From Adenophora triphylla var. japonica (Eukaryota > Streptophyta > Magnoliopsida > Asterales > Campanulaceae): a stretch of 64,000 nucleotides of DNA. Below the pieces are notes generated by a model. That model ran no database searches, was not told the origin of the DNA, and saw only the letters and a list, made by a program, of their open reading frames with translations. The position numbers and the translations under genes were made by a program. Location: assembly GCA_022495995.1 (NCBI GenBank), contig JAFEMH010007526.1, positions 22,516 to 86,515 on the forward strand, in the 5' to 3' direction. Positions 1 through 11,330 of this stretch are shown in pieces (position 1 is the first letter of the stretch; each line of letters starts with the position of its first letter).

Positions 1-3000
1 CAAGGGTTTTGTTAGAATATCAGCTAATTGATAATCAGTATGGACTTTTAAAAGAACGATGTTACCCTTTTCAACATGATCCTTAAGGAAGTGGTATTTG
101 ATGTCTATGTGCTTAGTCTTTGAGTGCATCACAGGATTGTTGGAGACTGAAATGGCTGAGGTGTTATCACAATAGATAGGACACACTTCTTGGGGAATTT
201 CATAGTCCACAAGTTGTTGCTTCTTCCATAGAATCTGTGAACAGCAACTCCCAGCAGCTATGTACTCAGCCTCAATCGTAGAAGTGGAAATTGATGCTTG
301 TTTCTTGCACGACCAGGAAACCAATTGGTTACCTAGAAATTGACAAGTTCCACTGGTACTTTTCCTGGTGACCCTACAAGGTGCAAAATCAGCACCTGAA
401 TAGCCAATTAGTGTAAATGATGAATTTTTTGGATACCACAAACCTAAGTTAGCAGTTCCTACAAGATATCTAATAATTCTTTTAACAGCTTGTAAATGAG
501 ATTCTCTAGGGTCAGCTTGAAATCTAGCACATACACATACGGCAAACATGATATCTGGCCTACTTGCGGTTAAGTAAAGTAGAGATCATATCATACCTCG
601 ATAGAGTATCATATCTACTTTTTTACCGAACTCATCTTTGTCAAGGTGTACATTTGTGGCCATTGGAGTGCTATGAGGATGAGCGGAATCAAGACCAAAT
701 TTCTTGATTAAATCTTTGGTATATTTGGCTTGATTGATGAAAATACTTTCATGGGTTTGCTTGACTTTAAGTCCAAGGAAAAATGTTAGCTCACCCATCA
801 TGCTCATCTCAAATTTACTCTTCATAAGCTTCTCAAATCTCTTGCATAATTTTTCGTTAGTAGATCCAAAAATTATGTCATCAACATATATTTGAACTAA
901 CAATGAATGACCATTATGCTTTGCAATAAATAAAGTGGTATCGATTTTACCTCGTTCGAACTTCTCACTAAGTAGAAATTTGGAGAGAGTTTCATACCAT
1001 GCTCGAGGTGCTTGCTTGAGGCCATACAAAGCTTTATTCAATTTGTAGACATGATTAGGCTTCTTGGAATCTTCAAATCCAGGAGGTTGCTCTACATATA
1101 CAAGATCTTGAAGTTCCCCATTGAGAAAGGCACTTTTCACGTCCATTTGATATAGCTTAAACTCTTTGTAGGCTGCATAGGCAAGAAATAATCTAATGGC
1201 TTCTAATCTGCTACGGGAGCAAAGGTCTCATCATAATCTATGCCTTCTTCCTGTCTGTATCCTTTCGCCACTAATCTAGCCTTGTTTCTTGTAATTTTTC
1301 CAGACTCATCCAATTTATTCCTATAAACCCATTTCGTTCCAATCACTGTTTGATTACTAGGTCTAGGCACTAATTCCCAAATTTTGCATCTATCAAACTG
1401 GTTAAGCTCTTCTTGCATAGCTTCTACCCAGTAGCCATTTCGTTCCAATCACTGTTTGATCACTAGGTCTAGGCACTAATTTCCAAACTTTGCATCTATC
1501 AAAATGGTTAAGATCTTCTTGCATAGCTTCTACCCAGCTGGGGTCATCAAGTGCTTCTTCAGTCTTCTTTGGTTCTATATTTGAGACCAAGGCAGAGGAA
1601 AATAATCCATGTTGATCCTCCATGTTTCTTAACTGGCCTCTAGTCATTCTTGGAACAAAGACATCACCAATCACATTCTCCAAAGGATGATCTCTAACTA
1701 TTCTCACTTCCCTAAGAAGATCTTGCCTGACCGATTCTTGTCTTAAGGTTTCTAATGGAGGAGTAGAATCGGTTGAGGGAGGTGTGACCGGTTGGGGAGA
1801 TCGGTTAGGTGAGGGTGATGCTGACTGATGGTGATCGGTTAGTGGAGAGGGAAATGGTAAGTTGACATTTGAAATTGGTTCAGCTTCAGGTGGTGAATTA
1901 GGAATGGTAACATGAGGACTAGCTGGTAGATGATCGGTTAGATGGGTTTGACCGTTGGGTTGTCTAACCGATTGAGGAAAGAAGGAGTCATCAACTAGGT
2001 CTCTACAGGTTACACCACTAGAGTCTGAAGGCTCAGCTGGAGGTTGATTTGCATTGATACTGGTGGATTGTTTGGAATTTTGATTGCTGGATTCACCTGT
2101 CTCAAATACACCAGAATTATCAGTACTATTTGGAGCCTTATCAGACTCTAGCAAATCAAATTCATCAAAAGTAATATGAACAGATTTAACAATTTTCAAC
2201 AATCGTTTATTGAAAACTCTAAATGTCTTACTGTGCTTGGCGTAGCCAACAAAGATACCTTCATCAGCTTTTTCATCAAATTTACCTCGGTGCTCTTTAC
2301 CGTTGTAAAGTACATAGCATTTGTAGCCGAAAATCTTGAAGAAACCAATGTTGGGAATTCTGCCACGCCACAGCTCATAAGGGGTCTTGTTGTGAAACTT
2401 GTTGACTAATGATCTATTCTGGGTGAAGCATGCTGTATGGATAGCTTCGGCCCAAAAATACTTGGGAAGCCTAGCTTCGGATATCATAGTTTTTCCAGCT
2501 TCGATCAAGGTTCTGTTCTTTCTCTCAACTACACCATTTTGTTGCGGTGTTCCAGCAGCTGAGAAATTATGGTCTATTAAAGTGATCATCACGATCGAGC
2601 GATTCCATTATTTTTGATCTCCGTTCCATTATCTGATCTCATACTGATGATGTCACATTATTTTTGTATTTGAAGTAGACGGAATAATCGGGTGGCAACT
2701 TCATATGTGTCATCTTTTGAAGCGAAGGTCTCCACCCAGGTATATCTTGAAAAATCATCTACAACAACCAATGCATATCTGCTAACCCTAAACTTGCAGT
2801 TGTGGGGCCAAATAGATACATATGTAGCAACTGGAGGCACATAGAAGTGGACATGCAGGGCTTGCTGTGGAATGATTCTTTATGTTGTTTTCCTAATTGG
2901 CAGGCTCTGCATTTCCTTCCGTGGTCAGTAGACACTTGAGGTAAGCCGGCAACTAGATTTTTATTAGCCAGCTTGGATAGGTATTTGAAATTCAAGTGAC

Positions 3001-4861
3001 TGAGTCTCTTGTGCCATAGCCAGGAATTCTCACTGATGTTCTTAGCTATAAAACAAATATTAGTAACATTCGAAACATTATTTAAATCTATAACATAAAC
3101 GTTACCTTTCCGATATCCAGTGAGAAGAGTTTCACCTGTAGCAATGTTTTTCACATAGCAGTTGGAAGAATTAAAAATACAATGGACACCTTTATCACAG
3201 AATTGTGATATAGAGAGAAGGTTGTGTTTCAGACCATCCACCAAAGATACCTTCTGTACAGTAACTGTACCTCTTATGATGGATCCACGACCAATAATTT
3301 TACCCTTTGCGTTGTCACCAAAGACAACTGGAGGACCAGATGCTTCTTCAAGATCGGTTAGGAGATCGGCATGGCCAGACATATGCCTAGAGCATCCACT
3401 GTCCATAATCCAAACATTCTTACAGGCATCGGTTGAGGCCATAAAGCATTCCTGAAATAAAACAGTAAGCTTATGGTCCCCCTTATTCTTTTGTGTCCAA
3501 AGAGTTAGTTCCTCTTTGGCAGCCATACCGACCCACCACACGAGCTTTTAGACTCGGTGGGTCAGATCAGGGTGCTTCAAGAGGCATTCGTAAGCCTTGT
3601 GGCCAATATAACCACAATTTGTACATTTATTAGAAGATGGTTGTGAGGACTTAGATGAGTTGATGTTCAATTTAGCTAATGCTTCAGAGGAGTTTACTGA
3701 TTGACCAAAAACAGATCCTTTGGGGACGAAGGTGATGGATTTACCTTTATTAGCCGGTTGCATAGGTTTAGGAATGCCTTTACCGGTTGGAAAGCCCTTA
3801 CCGGTTGGATGACCGGTGACAGTTGTCTTACCGGTTACTCCTTTACCGGTTGAGGCTGCCTTACCGGTAGAGGTTTCCTGTCCTGCAACCTGATCAACAA
3901 TTTTAATTCCACCTTTGCTATCTCCATCGCTGAGTGGGACATATTGTCCTAGCTCAGGATCAGCTACATCGATCCATTGGGATTTGTTCTTGTCAATTCG
4001 GGCCTTCATCTGTTCCTTCACCTTGGGATAGGTGTATGGGACAGAACTGAAAGGTCTAGTTAACTCTCTCTTAATCAAGTTGGATTGAGCATCATCAGAT
4101 TTGTCCATTAAGTTCTCAGTAACAAACTTGGTAACTGGTTTGTCTTTGCTGATGTTTTCATTGCTACTGGAGCCAAAGCTTATGCCTGACAGATCTCTGT
4201 TAGGAGACAATTGATCTTGTATGATAGTTTGTACAGCAGCTCGGGATATTGAAAAGGTGTCAATAGATTTTGAAAAAGAGTTATTTCTTGACACAAGATC
4301 AGCAACTTGACTAACACAGATATTTAGTCTCTCAGTGAGTCCTTAATTATCTTTCTTCAACTGATCAGACTCTAGCTTACTTTCTTTTAAAGTTTTTATT
4401 TCAGCTTTCAAAGAATCATTTTCGGTTGTGACCTTTTTAAAATTAGCAGCCATAATTTTGTGAGCTTCATTTAATTTTTCAAAATCTGAGAAGAGCTCAT
4501 TCATCACCTCTGTCATTTCAGACTTAGACATATTAGGCATAGGGTCAATTGTAGGCTGAGAGGTTGAGGATGATGGTTGAAAATTTGGATCAAAATTAGG
4601 TAGGGATGATATCGGTTGAAGGCTTGGCTCGGTTAGAGTCTTTAGAAATTGAATCGCTCGGGGCTCAAGAGTCGGTTGATAAGAGGAAATCGGTAAGGAT
4701 TGAGCTTGGTAGGTCTGTTGAATCGGTTGCATCAGCGGTCTGAGAGTGGGCATGGTTTTACACTGACCGTAGAGGGATCCACCTATGTTCTGGATTTTAA
4801 AGTTGTAGGGATTATCTGCCTTGGGAATAGGATCGTCAAAGTAGGTCAAGAAAGATCTCAT
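1..4861 (-). pseudogene. Copia retrotransposon pol polyprotein, decayed
   Basis: Reads right to left: a coiled-coil spacer (4343-4861), a CCHC-like knuckle CTNCGYIGHKAYEC and a TGK-rich linker (3548-4294), aspartic protease (DSGCSRHMSG), the GAG-pre-integrase HHCC zinc finger (HKRLSHLNF... CRACQLGKQH), integrase core (VVDDFSRYTW, GTPQQNGVVERKNRTL), reverse transcriptase (MDVKSAFLNG, YVDDIIFGST) and RNase H (STIEAEYIAA, ending ADILTKPL near position 1). The order PR-INT-RT-RH is diagnostic of Ty1/copia. Lesions seen: in-frame stops at about 4343, 3548 and 586, frameshifts near 2760-2840 and near 1213, a break near 2592-2660, and a partial tandem duplication at 1330-1545. The element's left LTR lies before position 1. 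It cannot encode a working polyprotein. Confidence 0.93.
1330..1545 (-). repeat. Tandem duplication inside the Copia RT region
   Basis: About 108 bp (CATTTCGTTCCAATCACTGT to CTTGCATAGCTTCTACCCAG) occur twice in a row with about 8% differences. The segment codes the [14 protein letters not shown] entry to reverse transcriptase, so the frame carries that motif twice. Confidence 0.88.
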
Positions 4862-6243
4862 AGGTTGGGTCTGGTCATTGTAAGATGATTGTTCATTGGA
4901 GTTGGGGTGTCATAGATAGGTGACTGCAAGGAGATGGGTTTGTCATCGGTTCCATCAATAGCAACAAAACTGACATCAGCATCTTCATCTATGTCAGCAT
5001 CCTCATTTTCAGAATCAGTCTCGAACCAAACTGGCATAGCCTTTTCAGTTCCATCCTCGGCAACTAAGCTCTTAGATTTAGATCTAGGGTTTTTCTTGAA
5101 TGGTTTCTTCCTCAAAAATCCATACTTCGGTTGAGGACATTTGGAAGCAAAATGGCCGGGTTTTCTACAATTGTAACACACAAGCTCACCTTGGGCATTC
5201 TTTTCGTCGATTGAGGTTGAGGTTTGGCCTTTCTTTTGAAAGTTTCCAGATCTTTGGAACGATGAGGATTTGGGTTGGAAGGATTTGCTGTGGGTTTGTT
5301 GGGATCTCTTAAAATCCTTAAACTTTCTATAGTTTCTAGCGAAGGCAGCAAATTCATCTTCTTCCTCAAAAATCACACTAGATGATGTATTAACTTGAGT
5401 TGGTTGAGGTTGAGAGATTAAGGGAGAGTCATTGGTAGGTTGGCTGGTAAGCATAGAAGAACCAGGGAAGATCTCGGTCTGAGCTGGCAGAAATAGATTT
5501 TTAAACTTTTTTTGAACTCCGCTCAGTCGGTTGAGCTCTTCCTCATATAAAAACAAAGTAGACACAATGTTCTGAATATGAGTAACGTTTAAATCATGGC
5601 ATTCTTTCAAAATAGCGACCTTCACATGCCACAAATCTCCAAGAGAATTGAGTAATCTCATGTTTAGATCTTTCATAGTGTAAACTCTTCCTAAAGATGC
5701 ACAAGAATTACTCACCTCGCAGAAACGATCGTACGTTTCCTTTAACGTCTCATTTGGGTTCTTCTTGAAGGACTCGAACTCAGCAATGCTTTTGTAGAGT
5801 CTGTTGTCCTTGGCCACTTGATCTCCTTCAAAATATCTGTGTAGACTTTGCCACACTTGTTGAGCGGTCTCAAAGCATTGTACTTGCTTGTACAGTCTGT
5901 CGTCAAGGCCTGAGGTTAATATGTGTAAAGCTTTTCTGTCCAAGGAGTCACAGATCTTGTCATCCTCGGTCCATTCTTCACGTGGTTTCGAAACATAAGT
6001 TTCATAAACCTCAAAATCTTGTTCAGACGATCTATCGGCATGATTCATGAGAGGAGTTTTGGGTGCTCTAGTGGTGAGATTGATTTTTAGGGGTGTCATG
6101 AGACCATCTCTGACTACAGTAGTTAACCTATCATCTATTGAGTCCAAGTACAACATGATTCTGTTTTTCCATACTGGAAATTCGTTTTCGTTCAACATGG
6201 GAATAGTCACCATGTTCCAAGTTTGCATGAGTTTTCCTACCAT
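4858..6243 (-). CDS. Copia gag (nucleocapsid) protein
   Basis: An intact 461-residue frame. The N-terminal half matches the UBN2-type Copia gag (FPVWKNRIMLYLDS, then CDSLDRKALHIL and LKETYDRFCEVSN), followed by a CCHC zinc knuckle CYNCRKPGHFASKC near residues 355-370 and an acidic tail (SENEDADIDEDADV). It packages element RNA in virus-like particles. Its TGA stop overlaps the ATG of the next frame (ATGA at 4858-4861). The product lies just inside the primer-binding site, as expected for gag. It is the least damaged part of this element. Confidence 0.9.
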   Translation of the reverse strand: MVGKLMQTWNMVTIPMLNENEFPVWKNRIMLYLDSIDDRLTTVVRDGLMTPLKINLTTRAPKTPLMNHADRSSEQDFEVYETYVSKPREEWTEDDKICDSLDRKALHILTSGLDDRLYKQVQCFETAQQVWQSLHRYFEGDQVAKDNRLYKSIAEFESFKKNPNETLKETYDRFCEVSNSCASLGRVYTMKDLNMRLLNSLGDLWHVKVAILKECHDLNVTHIQNIVSTLFLYEEELNRLSGVQKKFKNLFLPAQTEIFPGSSMLTSQPTNDSPLISQPQPTQVNTSSSVIFEEEDEFAAFARNYRKFKDFKRSQQTHSKSFQPKSSSFQRSGNFQKKGQTSTSIDEKNAQGELVCYNCRKPGHFASKCPQPKYGFLRKKPFKKNPRSKSKSLVAEDGTEKAMPVWFETDSENEDADIDEDADVSFVAIDGTDDKPISLQSPIYDTPTPMNNHLTMTRPNL

Positions 6244-6300
6244 TTTGGAATTGGCAATTCAAGCGGTTAAGCTTGGAAAAATGGTTTTCGAAAATTGCTG

Positions 6301-6312
6301 GCTCTGATACCA
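6301..6312 (-). other. Copia primer-binding site (tRNA-iMet)
   Basis: TGGTATCAGAGC on the minus strand is the standard plant Copia primer-binding site, complementary to the 3' end of initiator tRNA-Met. It lies two bases inside the LTR edge at 6315. Confidence 0.93.
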
Positions 6313-6314
6313 AT

Positions 6315-7563
6315 TGTTAGGTCCCAAATGGTAGGAATCATGCTAGAGGGGGGTGAATAGCCTGTTAAAACTTTTTGCTTAAAACACTTTTAATCTTTGA
6401 AAATATTAAGTTTAACTTGCTAACCGATGAGGAAAGGTTTAGGCAGCGGAATATCGGTTAGTAAAGGTAATATCCAACGTTAAGTTAAAATCTCATGCAA
6501 CAAGGACAAATTTGATTTCCAAGTAAGACAAACAAGTAAACAGTAGTAGGAATCAATAGGTTGTAACTGGTCAAGAGATTATCAACCAGTTACAACAACA
6601 CAAAAAATAAACAAACACACAGAAGAATGACACGTTGTTTGAAGAGGTTCACAGTGTTAAATAACTGCTACGTCCTCTACCAAGTTTGGTCAGAACTTGG
6701 ATTTGTGAAAGTGCACTACTATTAATGGATTCTACCTATTACAAGTTGCAAGCCAATGATTGAAGGCTGCTTTACTAAAGATGACCACTAACGGATTGTG
6801 CTACAATAAAGACCTGGTGTTTTCTAGAGATGTGCTCACAAGTTGAGCTGATTTCTCTAGGGTGTTGTGTGTAAATCAATCAATGTGTTCCATAAATAGT
6901 CTAATGAAGGAACACTACAGCATTGATTGAGGTGCTCAGTGTATAAGTCCTACAGAGATGTCTAATGGAAGAGGGGACTTGAATTTAATGCCTTGAACTA
7001 GGGAATATGCAGGTTGGCAGTTCAAAGCAGCTCACTCTCAAGATCATAAATGCACCAACCTTCTTCAATGCTCCAGGGAAGCTATTTATAGTGAACTTCA
7101 AATGAAGGAGCCGTTGTCTTTGAAGAGGTTGCAATGATGACTTGAACAGGCATGCCTTTGAATGGGAGTATCTTTGCATTAAATGCCTGAGATAGGAGAG
7201 AGAAGATTTTTCTTGAGTGGTTGAAGGGATGTGAGTACTGGTTACTTTGATAATCTATTTTGAGCTTCTGACAGCCGCAGGAATGTCACTTCAGCGTCTA
7301 TTCAGCATGCTGCTTCACCAACTTTAGCTAAAGCAGATGGCTGGGTAGTTGGGAGAAATAAATGCTTCGGTTAGGTTGGCTGGAAGGAAGCTTGATAGAG
7401 AAGCTCAACTGGTTGGACAGGTCAAGGACCAGAACCGATAAAGGGGCAATCAGTAAGGTAAGGACCTTAGCTGATCGGTTAAGGACTGTTTTGACCGGTC
7501 AAGGGCCTCTGACCGGTTGAGGGACCAACCGGTTAAGGAAAGCTTCAAAAACACGTAGCTCAC
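6315..7563 (-). repeat. Copia 5' LTR (interrupted)
   Basis: On the plus strand it begins TGTTAGGTCCC immediately after the primer-binding site and continues to the insertion point of the next element. On the minus strand TATAAATA lies at 7083-7090, the probable LTR promoter. The LTR should resume at 13173, after the inserted element, and its outer end is not clear (before about 13330). Many copies of the CGGTTA/ACCGGTT motif lie in its 7370-7540 part. Confidence 0.8.
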
Positions 7564-9402
7564 TGTTCGGTCGAAACCTAACGGTTTATTTAATTCCGCA
7601 AGCACACGGGCTATAGTAATATAGCGGGTGCAAGTACGGGTCGATCCCACAGAGACAAGGTTTACTTTGGGATGATATTTGTCTTTATATAAACATATAG
7701 ATATAATGATTGGGGGGAAGATAAGAATTTTGTAAGATAAAATACTAGAAAGATGCAAAAACTACTCTAACATATAATGATAGTATTCTCGGGATTGAAA
7801 ACAAATAAATATGCTTTAAATAAAGGCTTTTATCAAAATAACAAGGATGGTACGTTCGGCCTTCGCTACTTCGGGTTAAGACAGTAGCGTTTGTATCCTT
7901 CACTAATTATGTCCTAACTGTTTGAGAAATCCGTTTATGTTTGCCCCCGCCCTGTCACAAACGGGCATTCCGGCTTATCTCTAGCTGACCATAATTAGTA
8001 AGAATCCATTAAGAACGAGAGTCAACGTACTTTCCATTCAAAGAACACCCCTAGGCCATTGAACTACTCTCGTGATCAATGAAACCTAGTTCCTTCATAT
8101 GGTTCCGTCAATCGAAATTCTCCGCTAGGTACTTCTCTCAATTGACTGGGGTTCCACAAATATAAATGTTTTTACATTTGCAAGCAAATTAAGAATAATA
8201 TGAAGAAATTGTTTAAAGATGAAAGTGCCAAGTCAAGGATGATACGCTAGGTTGTGCTAACTAGCACATGTATTTTAAGACTCACCGGCCTTTCTCTCGA
8301 GGGTTCGGCTTAGTGTAATCCCGTTCGTCACGCGGGAAATCCGACTCACCTCTCGAGGGTACCGAATAAATCAAAAATACCATTTAAGTCTATCATCTCA
8401 CGTATTTTTCACTAAAGAAGGATCATCCCCTGGTCTTTAAATCACTGTGTGTAATTTATCGACCTAGTTCAATTCTTAGAGATCCGCTAATCAAGATTCT
8501 CCGCTAGGTACTTCTCTCGATTAACTAAGGCTATACAATCAAGAACGTCTCCCTAATTGCAAGTATTTAAGTTTAATAAGAAGAGAATTGAAATGACATG
8601 TAGAAGAAGCAATGAATATAAGTTATCGAGTTTCCAACTCCGAAAAATGGAGGATTACTCAAACCATTGAAATAATAAAAGAAGTAAGTAAGAAATAGAG
8701 ATAAGGGAAGAGATACTTATTCATAATAAGAGAGAGACAATGGATGGAATAATCTTCATTCATAATCTTCAAGAGTACACAAGGACTTGTCACGAATCAT
8801 TGATACATCTTCAAGAATTGTGTATAAATATTGCTAGAGTATTTTTGGATATCTATCTAGATGTTATTTGATCCATCTAAAGATGTATTTTCGGATGTAT
8901 ATGGTTGTATATTGGATGTATTCTGGATGTCTAAAACTGAGTACAAAGGCTTCTTTATATAGACATCTATGCTAAAGTTTGGGACTCTTCAAAGTGGTGC
9001 CTCCAAAAGGTGCCTTTTTGGAACAGGTACAGCGACTGCACGGCCGAGTCAAGGGAACTGCACGGCCGTGCGATCTTGGCGCCAAAAATTATTTTTAACT
9101 GGACATTGTTGCACGGCCGCTCCTCCTTTGGCTACACGGCCGCTCCGACTGAATTTTGGCCTTTATGCTTATTTCGATGCTGTCCCTCCATGGCTTTGAC
9201 ACTTGATTATTTTCAAGGCTCCAATTTGATCATAATTTGACTCTAAAACCTGTCTAAGAGTATAAAATCTACCAAAAGCATAAAATCGAAGATATATGAT
9301 AAAAGAAGCTAAAATAGCCTAAATGCAAACTAAATGATACTAAAAATTAAGGAAATGATTAATAAATAATGGGATAAATGACTATATAAAAGTCACTTAT
9401 CA
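7564..9402 (-). repeat. 3' LTR of the LARD-like element
   Basis: Starts TGTTCGGTCG and ends CACTTATCA on the plus strand. TATATAAAG on the minus strand at 8953-8961 is the probable promoter. Short open frames inside it recur in the second LTR and are not genes. It contains several GCACGGCCG motifs (9037-9150). Confidence 0.93.
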
Positions 9403-9415
9403 AACTCCCCCATAC
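9403..9415 (-). other. Polypurine tract of the LARD-like element
   Basis: On the minus strand GTATGGGGGAGTT abuts the 3' LTR, the expected site of plus-strand DNA priming. Confidence 0.75.
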
Positions 9416-11175
9416 TTAAACCTTGCTTGTCCTCAAGCAAGTCTAGGATAAAAAGAAGATTGAAGAGGGAGAAAAATTGCAAATGAAAAAAACGAGAATG
9501 ATCCTTCAGAAAATTTATTGTTGCATGCTATTGCTTTAAATATTGCCTTTACCTTTCTATTCATATTTTTCACACCTTTAAAAATCGTTAGAAAGAAGTA
9601 TTTTGGGGGATATTTTAAAGAAACAATTTTAAGACAATAACCTAATATAGCATATATAGAAATTTGATCAAACAAAGCATGCTAGGAAGATGAATCTTAG
9701 ATCAATTACTTGGTAAAAAGAGAAGCTTTCACTTTTTAGAGTGATTTTTGAGAAAATGAATTTATTACTTTAAAATGTACAAAGGGAAGTATAAACATTT
9801 ATTCACAAACTAGAAGCTTTCATAGAATTGTATTGCATTTTTGAATCACGAAGGTGGAAAATGGATGATGATAGTGGAAAAATCTCATCAAAGTTTCAAC
9901 AATTTTTATCTTATTTTTGCACGTGTTATATTTTTGCAAAAGACCTTTAGTTATTTTTGATCCTTTCAAGTAGGAGACATTGTGGTCGCGAACCCCATGT
10001 TCCTAATACTTAGATCAAGAATACTTTTGGATATTACTCCCGTTTGGCAAGGAAGCATCGTCGCAATGAACGCCGTGCCCCGAGTTACTTAGGAAGTAAT
10101 AGGTTTCTTTTTGCTTTTTAAGGCTTGGTGACTAAGTCACTCTTTTTAGCAATAAGATAAAAATGTCTAACTTTGATTTGATTTGCGGAAATGGAAAGAT
10201 GGAATTTAAATGAAGGGGTGTGATTCAAGGGATGCAAAACAAAGTAAATGCTTCTAATAAGAAAATAAATATTTAATAAAGATAAAAGATGTACAATCTT
10301 AAAGAAATATTTTCAATATTTGCATAAATGACCAAGTATAAAAAGATTCCTTCTAATCAAATGCTTTTTCCTTGATGAAACTCTATATATTGCTATACTA
10401 ACTTATGAGGCTTTAAAATTATTTCCTAGAAATATCCCTATATTTTTCTTTTTATAGATTTCTAAGTTTATAGAAAATATGGGAAGAAAGACAAAGTCAT
10501 TATTTTATAGCAAATAGCAAGCATAAGATTTAAACATATGGATCATCATAGGGATTATAATTTATTTATTTATTTATTTATTATTTTTTTTTATATATAT
10601 ATATATACTAGAAATGCATGCATAAAAGGAAAAATGCAACTAAGTTAAAAGAGAAATGAAAAATTAAACTAGGAAGCAAGTAAAGATAGGTAAATACCCC
10701 CCCACACTTGAAATGAACATTGTCCTCAATGTTTTAAGGAATAATGTCAAATCTGGGGATGGTGAAGAGAAATTTAAAAATAAAGAAAACTTACTTGGAA
10801 TTGGTGGGTTGCTCCATAATTAAACAAGTAATCAAACCTTTCTTGAAATGGTTAAACTGAATCTTGCACTTTGTCATGATCAATTGAGAGAGCATACCTC
10901 TATCATGAATCATCTCTTGATTTTAGATAAATGGCAGTCATATGTATATGTTGCCCAAAGTACAAAGGTCGTGTTAAGTGCAAGTCAGTGTTGGTACTTA
11001 GTAATAATAATAACATATATAATAATAAAGATGAAGTAAAAAAATGTGAAAAGTCACGCTCCTTTTTTATTGAACCAACACACACCTTTTTGATTGAACC
11101 GACACACAGTTTTTCTTTTTTTTGAATGCACGGCCGTGCCATTTTTTAGAGCATGGCCGCTCCATTTCACTGTTC

Positions 11176-11209
<34 letters not shown>

Positions 11210-11306
11210 AAAAATAGAGTTAGTACATAATAATAATAAATAATATATAGATAAAATAAAATGAAAATATAAATAATAAAGATAAATATCAAAAAGTAAA
11301 CCGTTG

Positions 11307-11324
11307 TCCCCGGCAACGGCGCCA
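11307..11324 (-). other. Primer-binding site (tRNA-Asp)
   Basis: The minus strand reads TGGCGCCGTTGCCGGGGA, complementary to the 3' end of plant tRNA-Asp, six bases inside the 5' LTR. Confidence 0.9.
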
Positions 11325-11330
11325 AAAACT

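Larger units (their letters stand above)
9403..11330 (-). other. Interior of the LARD-like element, non-coding
   Basis: AT-rich; the frames present are short and without domain motifs. It has a poly-T run at about 11177-11210, a C-rich segment at 10697-10704 resembling a second polypurine tract, and short AT microsatellites near 10560-10610. Confidence 0.8.

Noticed and set aside
6301..6312. A tRNA gene
   Set aside because: GCTCTGATACCA equals the 3' end of tRNA-iMet only as a primer-binding site; no cloverleaf surrounds it here or at 21126 and 22223.
8969..9240. Overlapping 76-residue open frames, repeated at 12734-13005
   Set aside because: They lie inside the two LTRs of the same element, in the wrong orientation, and have no domain or coding bias. 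Their repetition comes from the LTRs.
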